Of a DNA stretch of 7,760 bases, positions 1 to 6,841 are shown in pieces. The notes beneath the pieces were generated by a model, which worked only from the letters and a program-made list of their open reading frames with translations, did not search any database and was not told the origin of the DNA. How positions within the stretch are numbered: the stretch's first letter is position 1; every line of letters starts with the position of its first letter. The position numbers and the translations under genes were made by a program. Source of the DNA: Chloroflexi bacterium RBG_13_53_26 (GTDB lineage Bacteria; Chloroflexota; Dehalococcoidia; UBA2247; RBG-13-53-26); NCBI GenBank assembly GCA_001795035.1, contig MGMW01000007.1, forward strand, positions 1 through 7,760. The letters are read 5' to 3'.

Positions 1-1172
1 CCATCTATAGCAAGACGCTGCAGTTCTTCCTCTGATATGCCCAGCAGGCAATGATAGACGTAGTTGTTATCCTGCCCCAGCATGGGAGCGGCTCTACCAT
101 ATGCAGCCGGCGTATCACTGAGCTTGATCGGACTGCCATCGGACACTGTCTTGCCCATGGCCGGATGTTCCAATTCTATGAAGAAGTTCCTCGATATCAG
201 CTGTGGATCATGTGCCAGATCGGCGGCATTCTGCACTACCCCCGCCGCTATCCCCACCCCCTGAAGCAAGGCCATCACCTCCTCAGCAGGATGCAGCTTC
301 GTCCATCCCTCCACCGCTGCATTTAGCTCATCGGCATTCTGCCACCTGTCCAACTGACTGGCGAACCTGACCTCCGTCGTCCAGGACGGACAACCTATTA
401 CTCTACAGAAGGCCCGCCACTCTTCATCGCTGAAGACGGCGATAGCACACCATCTATCCTCACCTTTGCAGCAATAAACACCGTGAGGCGCAGCAATCCG
501 GTGCATAGGGAAGTTGCCCACCGGCAGGACGTCCTTGCCATTACACGCATATTCCAGGACTGCTGTTCCCAGCAAACCACACATCGTTTCTGTCTCAGAC
601 AGATCGATGTACTGTCCTTCCCCTGTTCTCTGCCGATGCTCCAGGGCTTGCAGTATAGCCAGCACACCCATCAGGCCAGCAACGTGATCAGCATACGAGT
701 AGCCCACACCCAGAGGAGGCCGTCCGTCAAATCCTGTCAGATGCGTAATTCCACTCATGGCCTGCACTGTGGCTCCAAAGGCAACATAGTCTTGACATGG
801 CCCCGTTTGTCCCATACCGGACATGCTGAGCATGATCATCTCGGGTTTTATCTTACTCAGCACACCATAATCCAGCCCCCAATTCTTCATCACACGGGGG
901 CTGAAATTCTCCACCACCACATCGCTGACCTGAACCAGCCTCTTTGCCAGCTCAATACCCTCAGGCTTGGACAGGTTCAGGGTAACGCCCAACTTGTTGC
1001 GATTCCAATTGTTGAAATAGCCACTGACATTGTGCTGAGGTCCTCCCATAGTCAGTTCAGACTGCACCTTGATCACCTCAGCCCCATGATCGGCCAGTAG
1101 CCGCGTAGCGAAGGGACCGGCCAGCACCCTGCTAAAGTCAAGCACCCTCAAGTCTGACAAAGCCCCTAACAT
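1..1172 (-). CDS. Class III CoA-transferase (CaiB/BaiF family), Asp-bearing member, C-terminus cut by window edge
   Basis: The frame is open for 390 codons from an ATG at 1172 to the left edge, so only the last few residues and the stop are missing (family usual length about 400). The family moves CoA between an acyl-CoA and a free carboxylic acid through an aspartyl-CoA thioester in the cytoplasm. The N-terminus shows the family opening LRVLDFSRVLAGPFATRLLA followed by AEVIKV (residues 8-36). The GMGQTGP segment (119-125) and GEGQYIDLS (184-192) are also typical. The catalytic Asp is D162 in YADHVAG. A Shine-Dalgarno-like GAGGGAG at 1180-1186 lies 7 bases before the ATG. The ATG overlaps the TGA of the upstream CoA-transferase by one base (TGATG), so the two are probably translationally coupled. 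The substrate cannot be read from sequence. Family call is firm; a specific name such as formyl-CoA transferase would be unsupported. Confidence 0.93.
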   Translation of the reverse strand, partial: MLGALSDLRVLDFSRVLAGPFATRLLADHGAEVIKVQSELTMGGPQHNVSGYFNNWNRNKLGVTLNLSKPEGIELAKRLVQVSDVVVENFSPRVMKNWGLDYGVLSKIKPEMIMLSMSGMGQTGPCQDYVAFGATVQAMSGITHLTGFDGRPPLGVGYSYADHVAGLMGVLAILQALEHRQRTGEGQYIDLSETETMCGLLGTAVLEYACNGKDVLPVGNFPMHRIAAPHGVYCCKGEDRWCAIAVFSDEEWRAFCRVIGCPSWTTEVRFASQLDRWQNADELNAAVEGWTKLHPAEEVMALLQGVGIAAGVVQNAADLAHDPQLISRNFFIELEHPAMGKTVSDGSPIKLSDTPAAYGRAAPMLGQDNNYVYHCLLGISEEELQRLAID

Positions 1173-2386
1173 CAGATGACTCCCTCAGAAACCAGATCAC
1201 CTATCTCAGCCATCGAGAACCCAAGCTCTCCCCCGAATATCTCCTGATTATGCTCACCGATGAGTGGCGCCCGCCTCAATATCCTCCACGGAGTGCGGCC
1301 GAGCTTGTAAGGAGCACCTGGATAGACGAAAGAATCGCCTTGCTCCGGATGAGCTACTTCTACGAAGAACCCTCGCTCCAGAAGCTGGGAGTTCTCACTC
1401 AGATTCCGTATGGAATTGACCGCCGCCCATGGGAGATGCATTAGTTGCCCCTGCTCCATCAACTCCCCAACTGTATGCTCTTTTGTCCACAACTCCAGAA
1501 CCTCAATTATGTGCTCCACTTCTTTGTGTCTCAGTTCCGGATCACGCCACTTCTCATCCTTCAGATCTGCCGCCATTCCCTCGCTGTCTAACCATTCCAC
1601 AAGGGTGTCCCACTCTCGGAACAGCGAGAGTAGTATGTAACCGTCCCTACAAGGGTATACCCGAAAGGCGTTGTCCCAATGTAGACTGCCCTGTCTCCTT
1701 GCTACTATCCCCTCGTAGAAGTAGCGGACACTGACATGCTCTACCACTCCGGCAAGACATTCATGCATAGAGATGTCCACAAGCTGCCCCCTGCCGCTAT
1801 AGTGCCGATAGTGTAAAGCCATCAAAGTACCGATTGCTCCGAAAATGGAAGCCACTAGGTAGGCCTGCTCACCATAAGGCTTGAGTGGCGGTGTATCAAT
1901 ATCACCACAAACGTACATCTGGCCTCCAAGAGCTGAGGCAACCAGGTCGCAGGACAGATAGTCCCTGTAAGGCCCCATTTGCCCAAAGCTGCTGATGGAG
2001 GTCATAACAAGGCGAGTATTCTGTCTCCTCAACTCATCATAGTCAAGGGAGAGATCCTTCAGATATCCTGGGCGGAAGGTCTCCAGCACTACATCTGCAG
2101 TACGAGCCAGGATACTCAATGCATCCCGCCCCTTCCTGTTCTCGACATTTAACGTAATCCCCCGCTTGCTGGTGTTGTTATACCAGAAGGAGAGGCTTCT
2201 CTCAGGATGAACCAAATCGTGCAAGAATGGACCCGTTCTTCTGGCTTGGTCACCTCCTGGAGGTTCGATCTTGACCACATCGGCCCCCATATCAGCCAGG
2301 AGCTTACCGCAAAAGGCCCCTTTTTCTCCAGATAGATCGAGAACCCGCAGGCCATGCAGAGCAGATGGTCCCATCAACAAAGACAC
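1172..2386 (-). CDS. Class III CoA-transferase (CaiB/BaiF family) paralogue lacking the catalytic Asp
   Basis: A 404-residue protein when started at GTG 2386, which is the normal family size. It has LRVLDLSGEKGAFCGKLLAD and ADVVKIEPPGGD near the N-terminus, SSFGQMGPYRDY in the middle and GRGQLVDISMHE after the active-site region. A gapless alignment with the neighbouring paralogue, anchored on PPL and on GxGQ, puts Tyr176 (codon at 1859-1861, TAC) where the neighbour has catalytic Asp162. The family reaction needs that Asp, so on its own this protein is probably inactive, or uses another mechanism. It overlaps the next gene by one base. The most likely role is as a structural or substrate-binding partner of the downstream Asp-bearing protein, which is inference. 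The frame stays open upstream to 2524, but that start would overlap gltX by 58 bases and add 46 residues without family similarity. The GTG has a good ribosome binding site. Confidence 0.9.
   Translation of the reverse strand: MSLLMGPSALHGLRVLDLSGEKGAFCGKLLADMGADVVKIEPPGGDQARRTGPFLHDLVHPERSLSFWYNNTSKRGITLNVENRKGRDALSILARTADVVLETFRPGYLKDLSLDYDELRRQNTRLVMTSISSFGQMGPYRDYLSCDLVASALGGQMYVCGDIDTPPLKPYGEQAYLVASIFGAIGTLMALHYRHYSGRGQLVDISMHECLAGVVEHVSVRYFYEGIVARRQGSLHWDNAFRVYPCRDGYILLSLFREWDTLVEWLDSEGMAADLKDEKWRDPELRHKEVEHIIEVLELWTKEHTVGELMEQGQLMHLPWAAVNSIRNLSENSQLLERGFFVEVAHPEQGDSFVYPGAPYKLGRTPWRILRRAPLIGEHNQEIFGGELGFSMAEIGDLVSEGVI
1180..1186 (-). promoter_or_regulatory. Ribosome binding site of the second CoA-transferase, inside the first gene
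   Basis: GAGGGAG lies seven bases before the ATG at 1172 and within the last codons of the upstream CoA-transferase. With the TGATG overlap it points to reinitiation and a near-equal supply of the two proteins. Confidence 0.6.
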
Positions 2387-2392
2387 TGGAAA

Positions 2393-2397
2393 CTCCT
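2393..2397 (-). promoter_or_regulatory. Ribosome binding site fixing the GTG start of the first CoA-transferase
   Basis: Reading the minus strand, AGGAG is followed by six bases (TTTCCA) and then GTG at 2386-2384. An in-frame ATG at 2374-2372 would sit 18 bases from this site, which is too far, and it has no other purine-rich site. This supports GTG as the start, four codons upstream of that ATG. Confidence 0.65.
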
Positions 2398-2466
2398 GGT
2401 TTTCGTCCAGATCTGATGGAAGTGTAGTCCTCCGGGTTGCCTGCCGCTCATTGTCTCCGAAACAAG

Positions 2467-3960
2467 CTAGAGACCGCCGCTGCCTCGCAGCCGAGCTATA
2501 GCTGCCCCAATCCGCCCGAGGCACCTATCCTTACCCAAAACCGCCATTGTCTCGAAGAGAGGGGGAGAGGCAGTGCGCCCGGTGACCGCTACACGAATGA
2601 GCCCGAATAGCGATCCGGTCTTAAGGCCGAGTTCCTCCGTCAACGATCTGAGCACGCCTTCGAGCGCATCGTGGTCGAAAGAACAGTCCTCAAGCCGCTC
2701 CCAACACATCTTCAGTGAGGTAATGGCCTTCTCCTTATCCATCCCCTTGACCACCAGCGACTCGGCATCATAATCAAGCTCCTCGACGAAGAAGAAACCA
2801 CTCCGCTCGGCCAACTCGCTCAGCAAATTCACCCTTTCGTACATAAGCGGTGCGATACGATTCACGTACTCCTGATCGATAGGGCGTTTAGCCGTATCAG
2901 GCAGTCCCAACTCCAGGAAAGGCAACGCACGCCTTGCGAATTCCCCGAAGCCCTGCTTCTCAACAATCTGGCGCAGGTACACCCCATTCATCCAGTACAG
3001 TTTCTCCTGGCTGAATATGGCCGCCGTTTTTGAAATGCGCTCGAGACTGAAGTACTTGATCAGGTCATCGCGGCTCATGATCTCAGTTTTGTCATCCAAC
3101 GCCCAACCGAGCAGTGCGAGGAAGTTCACCACCGCCTCCGGCACGTAACCCGTATCGCGGTACTCGATAACTGAAGTGGCTCCATGGCGTTTGCTCAGTT
3201 TTGACTTATCAGGCCCCAGAATCATCGGCAAATGAGCATACAGCGGGGCTTCCCAACCAAACGCACCGTAGAGTAACACATGCCTCGGGGTAGACGAAAG
3301 CCACTCATCCGCCCTCATAACATGACTGACCTTCATGAAATGATCATCCACAATGTTGGCTAGGTGATACGTCGGGTAGCCGTCCGATTTCAGCAACACC
3401 AGATCATCCAGCTCGCTGTTATTAAACGTTATATCTCCGCGGATAAGGTCATGAAACGTCGTCTGCCCGTCAAGCGGTACCTTGAAGCGTATCACAGGCG
3501 CGACTCCCTGCGTTTCGACCTGTGCTTGTTCCGCCGGGCTCAAGTCGCGGCAGCGGCGGTCATAGCTGCGTACCGATTCCTTGCGCTCCGCCATCACAGC
3601 GCGCATCTGGGTCAGCCGATCCGACGAGCAGTAGCATTTATAAGCCTGTCCGCCCTCCAGCAATTGCTGTGCATACTGTTGATACAGATCCCGCCGCTCC
3701 GATTGGAAATACGATCCGTAATCGCCTCCAACCCCCGGCCCCTCGTCCCAATCCATGCCTAACCAGCGCAGGCTGTCGAGTATCGCCTCCACAGCACCCT
3801 GCACCTTGCGCGACTGATCGGTGTCCTCAATGCGGACGATGAATCTGCCGCCAGTGTGCCTGGCGAACAGCCAGTTGAACAAGGCAGTCCTGATGTTACC
3901 AATATGCGGATATCCGGTTGGGCTGGGAGCATATCGCACCCGGACGCTTTCTGCTTTCAT
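2467..3960 (-). CDS. gltX: Glutamyl-tRNA synthetase, discriminating type
   Basis: A class I aminoacyl-tRNA synthetase that joins glutamate to tRNA-Glu in the cytoplasm using ATP. The 497-residue length is usual for bacterial GluRS (about 465-500). The N-terminal Rossmann domain has YAPSPTGYPHIGN with the HIGH-type motif HIGN at 19-22. RIEDTDQSR lies at 43-51 and the KMSKS-type loop KLSKR at 254-258. The C-terminal half (about 320-497) is the helical anticodon-binding region. C109, C111 and C137 match three of the four zinc ligands of the E. coli enzyme; the fourth, a His there, is Asp139 here. Arg376 falls where T. thermophilus GluRS has Arg358, the residue linked to rejecting tRNA-Gln, which fits the glnS gene next door. 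A GGAG sits four bases before the ATG. The gene is divergent from glnS, and two CoA-transferase genes follow after 80 bases. Confidence 0.98.
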   Translation of the reverse strand: MKAESVRVRYAPSPTGYPHIGNIRTALFNWLFARHTGGRFIVRIEDTDQSRKVQGAVEAILDSLRWLGMDWDEGPGVGGDYGSYFQSERRDLYQQYAQQLLEGGQAYKCYCSSDRLTQMRAVMAERKESVRSYDRRCRDLSPAEQAQVETQGVAPVIRFKVPLDGQTTFHDLIRGDITFNNSELDDLVLLKSDGYPTYHLANIVDDHFMKVSHVMRADEWLSSTPRHVLLYGAFGWEAPLYAHLPMILGPDKSKLSKRHGATSVIEYRDTGYVPEAVVNFLALLGWALDDKTEIMSRDDLIKYFSLERISKTAAIFSQEKLYWMNGVYLRQIVEKQGFGEFARRALPFLELGLPDTAKRPIDQEYVNRIAPLMYERVNLLSELAERSGFFFVEELDYDAESLVVKGMDKEKAITSLKMCWERLEDCSFDHDALEGVLRSLTEELGLKTGSLFGLIRVAVTGRTASPPLFETMAVLGKDRCLGRIGAAIARLRGSGGL

Positions 3961-4018
3961 GTCACTCCGTGGCTATGGCTGTCTGATATAGGAATGGCGA
4001 CTCGCATGGATCGTTTCC

Positions 4019-4047
4019 ATTCTAGCATCACCACCGTTGACAGTCTA
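4019..4047 (-). promoter_or_regulatory. Candidate sigma-70-type promoter for gltX
   Basis: On the minus strand a -35-like TAGACT (4047-4042, four of six consensus bases) is followed by a 17-base spacer and TAGAAT (4024-4019, five of six). A transcript starting near 4012 would have a leader of about 50 bases before gltX. It is a consensus match only and overlaps a TTGACA (4037-4042) on the other strand. Confidence 0.35.
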
Positions 4048-4060
4048 TTCGAGGGTCATT

Positions 4061-4080
4061 CAATTGACCAGGCAATTGAC
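4061..4080 (+). repeat. Two direct copies of CAATTGAC, 12 bases apart
   Basis: CAATTGAC occurs at 4061-4068 and 4073-4080. The second copy contributes most of the -35 element of the candidate glnS promoter (TTGACA, 4076-4081). A third TTGACA is at 4037-4042. A 12-base period is close to one DNA turn, so a dimeric regulator could bind both copies on nearly the same face. This is inference, and chance duplication of -35-like words is an alternative. Confidence 0.4.
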
Positions 4081-4104
4081 AAAGCCTAGCCAAAACTGTA
4101 CTTT
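4076..4104 (+). promoter_or_regulatory. Candidate sigma-70-type promoter for glnS
   Basis: A perfect -35 TTGACA (4076-4081), a 17-base spacer and a weak -10 TACTTT (4099-4104, three of six consensus bases). The start would be near 4111, giving a leader of about 80 bases. A second possibility, TTGACA at 4037-4042 with TTCAAT at 4059-4064 (16-base spacer), lies just upstream. The strong -35 makes promoter activity plausible, but the -10 is poor. Confidence 0.4.
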
Positions 4105-4178
4105 AGTTGCTATCCAAGCTCGATAGTCAGCGTCAAGCCACTTCCATTCCAGATGATCAGCGTAGAATCGCCTATTGA

Positions 4179-4182
4179 AGGG
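4179..4182 (+). promoter_or_regulatory. Ribosome binding site of glnS
   Basis: AGGG within GAAGGGAAAA, eight bases before the ATG at 4191. It supports this ATG as the glnS start, together with a protein N-terminus that matches the E. coli GlnRS beginning (…DFIRNII…, …VHTRFPPEPNGYLHIGH…). Confidence 0.6.
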
Positions 4183-4190
4183 AAAATGAC

Positions 4191-5879
4191 ATGACCTCAC
4201 CAGAACAGGCAACTCCCTCCGATTTCATTCGCAATATCATCAACGAGGACATCGCCAACAACAAACACGGAGGCCGCGTGCACACGCGGTTCCCGCCGGA
4301 GCCCAATGGCTACTTGCACATCGGCCACGGCAAATCAATATGCCTCAACTTCGGCATCGCTGCCCAGTACGAAGGTCTGTGCAACCTGCGCTTCGATGAT
4401 ACCAATCCTACCAAGGAAGAAGAGGAATACGTTCAATCTATCTTAGAGGACGTGCGCTGGCTTGGCTTCGACTGGGAGGACAGGTTGTTCTATGCATCGG
4501 ACTACTTTGAGCAGATGTACGATTACGCCGTTCAGTTGATCAAAGACGGCAAGGCCTACGTCGATGACCTGAGTGCTGATAAGATCAGGGAGTGCCGCGG
4601 CACCCTTACCGAGCCCGGCAAAGAGAGTCCGTACCGAACACGTCCCATTCACGAGAATCTCAACCTGTTTGAGCGTATGCAGGCAGGGGAATTCGAAGAC
4701 GGCGCCAGAGTCCTTCGGGCCAAGATCGACATGGCATCGCCGAACCTGAATATGCGCGATCCGGTGATGTACCGCATCTTACACGCAGAGCATCATCGTA
4801 CAGGCAACAAGTGGTGCATCTACCCGATGTACGATTGGGCCCACGGACTCGAGGATTCCATCGAAGGAATCACTCATTCCATTTGCACACTGGAGTTTGA
4901 GGACCACCGCCCGCTGTATGACTGGTTCCTTGACCAGTTGGGGATATACCATCCGCAACAGATCGAGTTCGCCCGCCTCAATCTAACCTACACCGTGATG
5001 AGTAAGCGGAAGCTGCTTCAGTTGGTGGAGCAGGGACACGTCACCGGCTGGGACGATCCCCGAATGCCGACCATCTCCGGCCTGCGCAGACGCGGGTGTA
5101 CATCCAGGTCCATCCGCGATTTCTGCGACCGCATCGGCGTTGCCAAAACGGACAGCACCATCGATATCGCCCTCCTTGAACACTGCATCCGGGATGATCT
5201 GAACAAGAACGTCACCCGCGTTATGGCCGTCCTGAGCCCCCTTCGTGTAATCATCGATAACTACCCCGAGTACCAAACTGAAGAGATCGATGCCATCAAC
5301 AACCCCGAAGATCCCACCGCGGGGACTCGCAAGGTGCCTTTCTCGCGGGTGTTGTACATAGAGCGAGACGATTTTCGAGAAGACCCACCCAGCAAGTTCT
5401 TCCGTCTTGCCCCTGGCCGCGAGGTACGGCTCCGATACGCCTATCTCATCACCTGCGTTGGAGTGGTGAAGGATGAGCACACCGGCGAGGTGGTTGAACT
5501 GCATTGCACCTACGATCCGGCTACTCGCGGTGGGAACACGCCGGACGGACGCAGGGTCAAAGGAACCATCCACTGGGTTTCAGCAGCCCATGCGCTTGAG
5601 GTGGATGTGCGCCTTTATGACCGGCTTTTCATGGTGGAAAACCCCAGCGATTTCACAAACGGGGACAGTTTTGAAAACCTCCTGAACCCCGATTCGATGC
5701 ATATCTTGAGAGGTTATGTCGAGCCCAGCCTTAGTGGCACGACGCCAGGAAGCCGGTACCAGTTCGAACGACTGGGCTATTTCTGCGTGGATTCAAAAGA
5801 CTCATCCCCCGAACGGTTGGTATTCAACCGGACGGTTGCCTTGCGCGATTCATGGGCCAAGATAGAGAAAAGGCTCTGA
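4191..5879 (+). CDS. glnS: Glutaminyl-tRNA synthetase
   Basis: A class I aminoacyl-tRNA synthetase that charges tRNA-Gln with glutamine directly, avoiding the Glu-tRNA-Gln amidotransferase route. The 562 residues compare with about 554 in E. coli. The catalytic domain has RFPPEPNGYLHIGH (HIGH at 43-46), LRFDDTNP (66-73), NKWCIYPMYDWAHGLEDS (206-223), ITHSICTLEFEDHRPLYDW (227-245) and VMSKRKL (269-275, the KMSKS loop). GWDDPRMPTISGLRRRG follows, a GlnRS hallmark absent from GluRS. The C-terminal beta-barrel anticodon-binding domains are present, with GTIHWVSAAHALEVDVRLYD and a close FNRTVALRDSWAK ending, so the gene is complete. No YqeY-like or other appended domain is seen. It is divergent from gltX and convergent with the rluD-like gene, separated by 50 bases. 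The high resemblance to gammaproteobacterial GlnRS is expected, since this enzyme spread among bacteria by horizontal transfer from a eukaryotic source. Confidence 0.98.
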   Translation: MTSPEQATPSDFIRNIINEDIANNKHGGRVHTRFPPEPNGYLHIGHGKSICLNFGIAAQYEGLCNLRFDDTNPTKEEEEYVQSILEDVRWLGFDWEDRLFYASDYFEQMYDYAVQLIKDGKAYVDDLSADKIRECRGTLTEPGKESPYRTRPIHENLNLFERMQAGEFEDGARVLRAKIDMASPNLNMRDPVMYRILHAEHHRTGNKWCIYPMYDWAHGLEDSIEGITHSICTLEFEDHRPLYDWFLDQLGIYHPQQIEFARLNLTYTVMSKRKLLQLVEQGHVTGWDDPRMPTISGLRRRGCTSRSIRDFCDRIGVAKTDSTIDIALLEHCIRDDLNKNVTRVMAVLSPLRVIIDNYPEYQTEEIDAINNPEDPTAGTRKVPFSRVLYIERDDFREDPPSKFFRLAPGREVRLRYAYLITCVGVVKDEHTGEVVELHCTYDPATRGGNTPDGRRVKGTIHWVSAAHALEVDVRLYDRLFMVENPSDFTNGDSFENLLNPDSMHILRGYVEPSLSGTTPGSRYQFERLGYFCVDSKDSSPERLVFNRTVALRDSWAKIEKRL

Positions 5880-5910
5880 GGGAACAATACGGCCTTATAT
5901 AGAGTGCAAG

Positions 5911-5923
5911 TCGCTGCGAGCGA
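5911..5923. other. Short hairpin in the glnS/rluD-like convergent gap
   Basis: TCGCT-GCG-AGCGA is a perfect five-base-pair inverted repeat with a three-base loop, placed between the two converging stop codons. No T-run follows on either strand, so it is not a standard intrinsic terminator. It could still help end or protect either transcript, but the stem is short enough to occur by chance. Confidence 0.25.
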
Positions 5924-5929
5924 TCACGC

Positions 5930-6841
5930 CTACAGCCGCGGGACTTGTTCCAGCGCTTCTTCCAGATCCTGCGGCAGCTTGGAACTGAACTCCGACCACT
6001 CACCGCCAGACGGAAGGTGGAATCCCAGACGACTGGCATGCACAAACTGCCTCTCAAGGTATGGTGTTTTCACCCCATAAACAGCATCTCCGGCCACCGG
6101 CCAACCCATACGCGAGAAGTGCACCCTGATCTGATGGGTACGCCCAGTCAGCAGGGTCACTTCCACCAGTGAGTAGCCACTGAAGCGCTTTGTCACTCTA
6201 TAAGCAGTGCGCGCCTCTCTTCCCCCCGAGACTACTGCCATCCTCTTACGGTCTCTGGGATGGCGTCCGATAGGAGCCTCGATAACACCCTGTTCGGGTG
6301 AAGGATATCCCTTCACCAACACTAGGTACTTCTTCAGCACACGACGCCCCTTCAACTGAGCAGAAAGATTGAGCTGAGCCATCTTGCTCTTGGCAACCAC
6401 CATCACCCCTGAAGTATCCTTGTCCAAGCGATGTACTATACCCGGCCTAACCGAACCATCGATCCTCGAAATATCCGGGCAATGAGCCAAAACAGCATTC
6501 ATCAACGTGTGACTGGGGTGACCCGGAGCAGGATAGACAGCAATGCCCGCAGGCTTATCGATAACCAGAATATCGTTATCCTCATAGAGGATATTCAGAG
6601 GTATCTGTTCAGCTACAAGAGCCGGTGACGGCTCCGGTACGGGTACGTTGATGACAACTACATCACCCGCCTTAACCTTACTACTGGGCCGCGCCATCAT
6701 GCCATTTACAGTTATGTAGCCGCTACTGATCAGCTTTTGAACAGAGGAACGCGACAGCTCATTGCATGACTGGCAGATATGTAGATCGAGGCGAGCGCTT
6801 GCCCTATCTGCTACAAGACTAAGGGTTCTGGCTATCTCCAT
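5930..6841 (-). CDS. RluD-like 23S rRNA pseudouridine synthase (RluA family)
   Basis: It converts specific uridines in rRNA to pseudouridine. The 303-residue length fits the family. An S4-type RNA-binding domain occupies about residues 14-70 (ARLDLHICQ… through ITVNGMMARPSSKVKAGD). The catalytic domain follows, with VIDKPAGIAVYPAPGH (93-108) and the key motif GIVHRLDKDTSG, where D140 is the catalytic Asp. GRHPRDRKRMAVV (192-204) and GRTHQIRVH (233-241) are strong RluD/RluA-family signatures. The S4 domain and the HPRDRKRM segment favour RluD (helix 69 sites) or its Bacillus homologue YlyB over RluA, but exact target sites are not provable here. The ATG overlaps the lspA TGA by one base (TGATG), and no good Shine-Dalgarno precedes it, so translation is probably coupled to lspA. 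Confidence 0.94.
   Translation of the reverse strand: MEIARTLSLVADRASARLDLHICQSCNELSRSSVQKLISSGYITVNGMMARPSSKVKAGDVVVINVPVPEPSPALVAEQIPLNILYEDNDILVIDKPAGIAVYPAPGHPSHTLMNAVLAHCPDISRIDGSVRPGIVHRLDKDTSGVMVVAKSKMAQLNLSAQLKGRRVLKKYLVLVKGYPSPEQGVIEAPIGRHPRDRKRMAVVSGGREARTAYRVTKRFSGYSLVEVTLLTGRTHQIRVHFSRMGWPVAGDAVYGVKTPYLERQFVHASRLGFHLPSGGEWSEFSSKLPQDLEEALEQVPRL

Noticed and set aside
398..667. Minus-strand 89-codon frame overlapping the second CoA-transferase
   Set aside because: It is the same strand read in another frame. The CoA-transferase frame is unbroken through this stretch, so there is no frameshift.
483..1100. Plus-strand open frame of 205 codons
   Set aside because: It lies wholly antisense to the well-supported CoA-transferase, has no recognisable domain and reads as low-information Cys/His/Gln-rich sequence.
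3364..3762. Plus-strand open frame of 132 codons opposite gltX
   Set aside because: It is a shadow of gltX: Arg/Ala-rich translation, no ribosome binding site, no domain.
4127..4163. Two TCAGCGT copies 30 bases apart, and a CTATC/GATAG inverted repeat (4110-4126), in the glnS leader
   Set aside because: The words are too short and the stem too weak to support a riboswitch or attenuator. No T-box or leader-peptide pattern is visible.
4186..4194. ATG-ACA-TGA mini-frame overlapping the glnS start
   Set aside because: It has two sense codons, no separate ribosome binding site at proper spacing, and is expected by chance.
4983..5573. Minus-strand open frame of 196 codons opposite glnS
   Set aside because: It is antisense to a complete GlnRS with all motifs, and its translation has no family features.
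5880..5929. Bidirectional intrinsic terminator between glnS and the rluD-like gene
   Set aside because: Only a five-pair stem is present and no T-run follows on either strand, so a standard terminator cannot be claimed.
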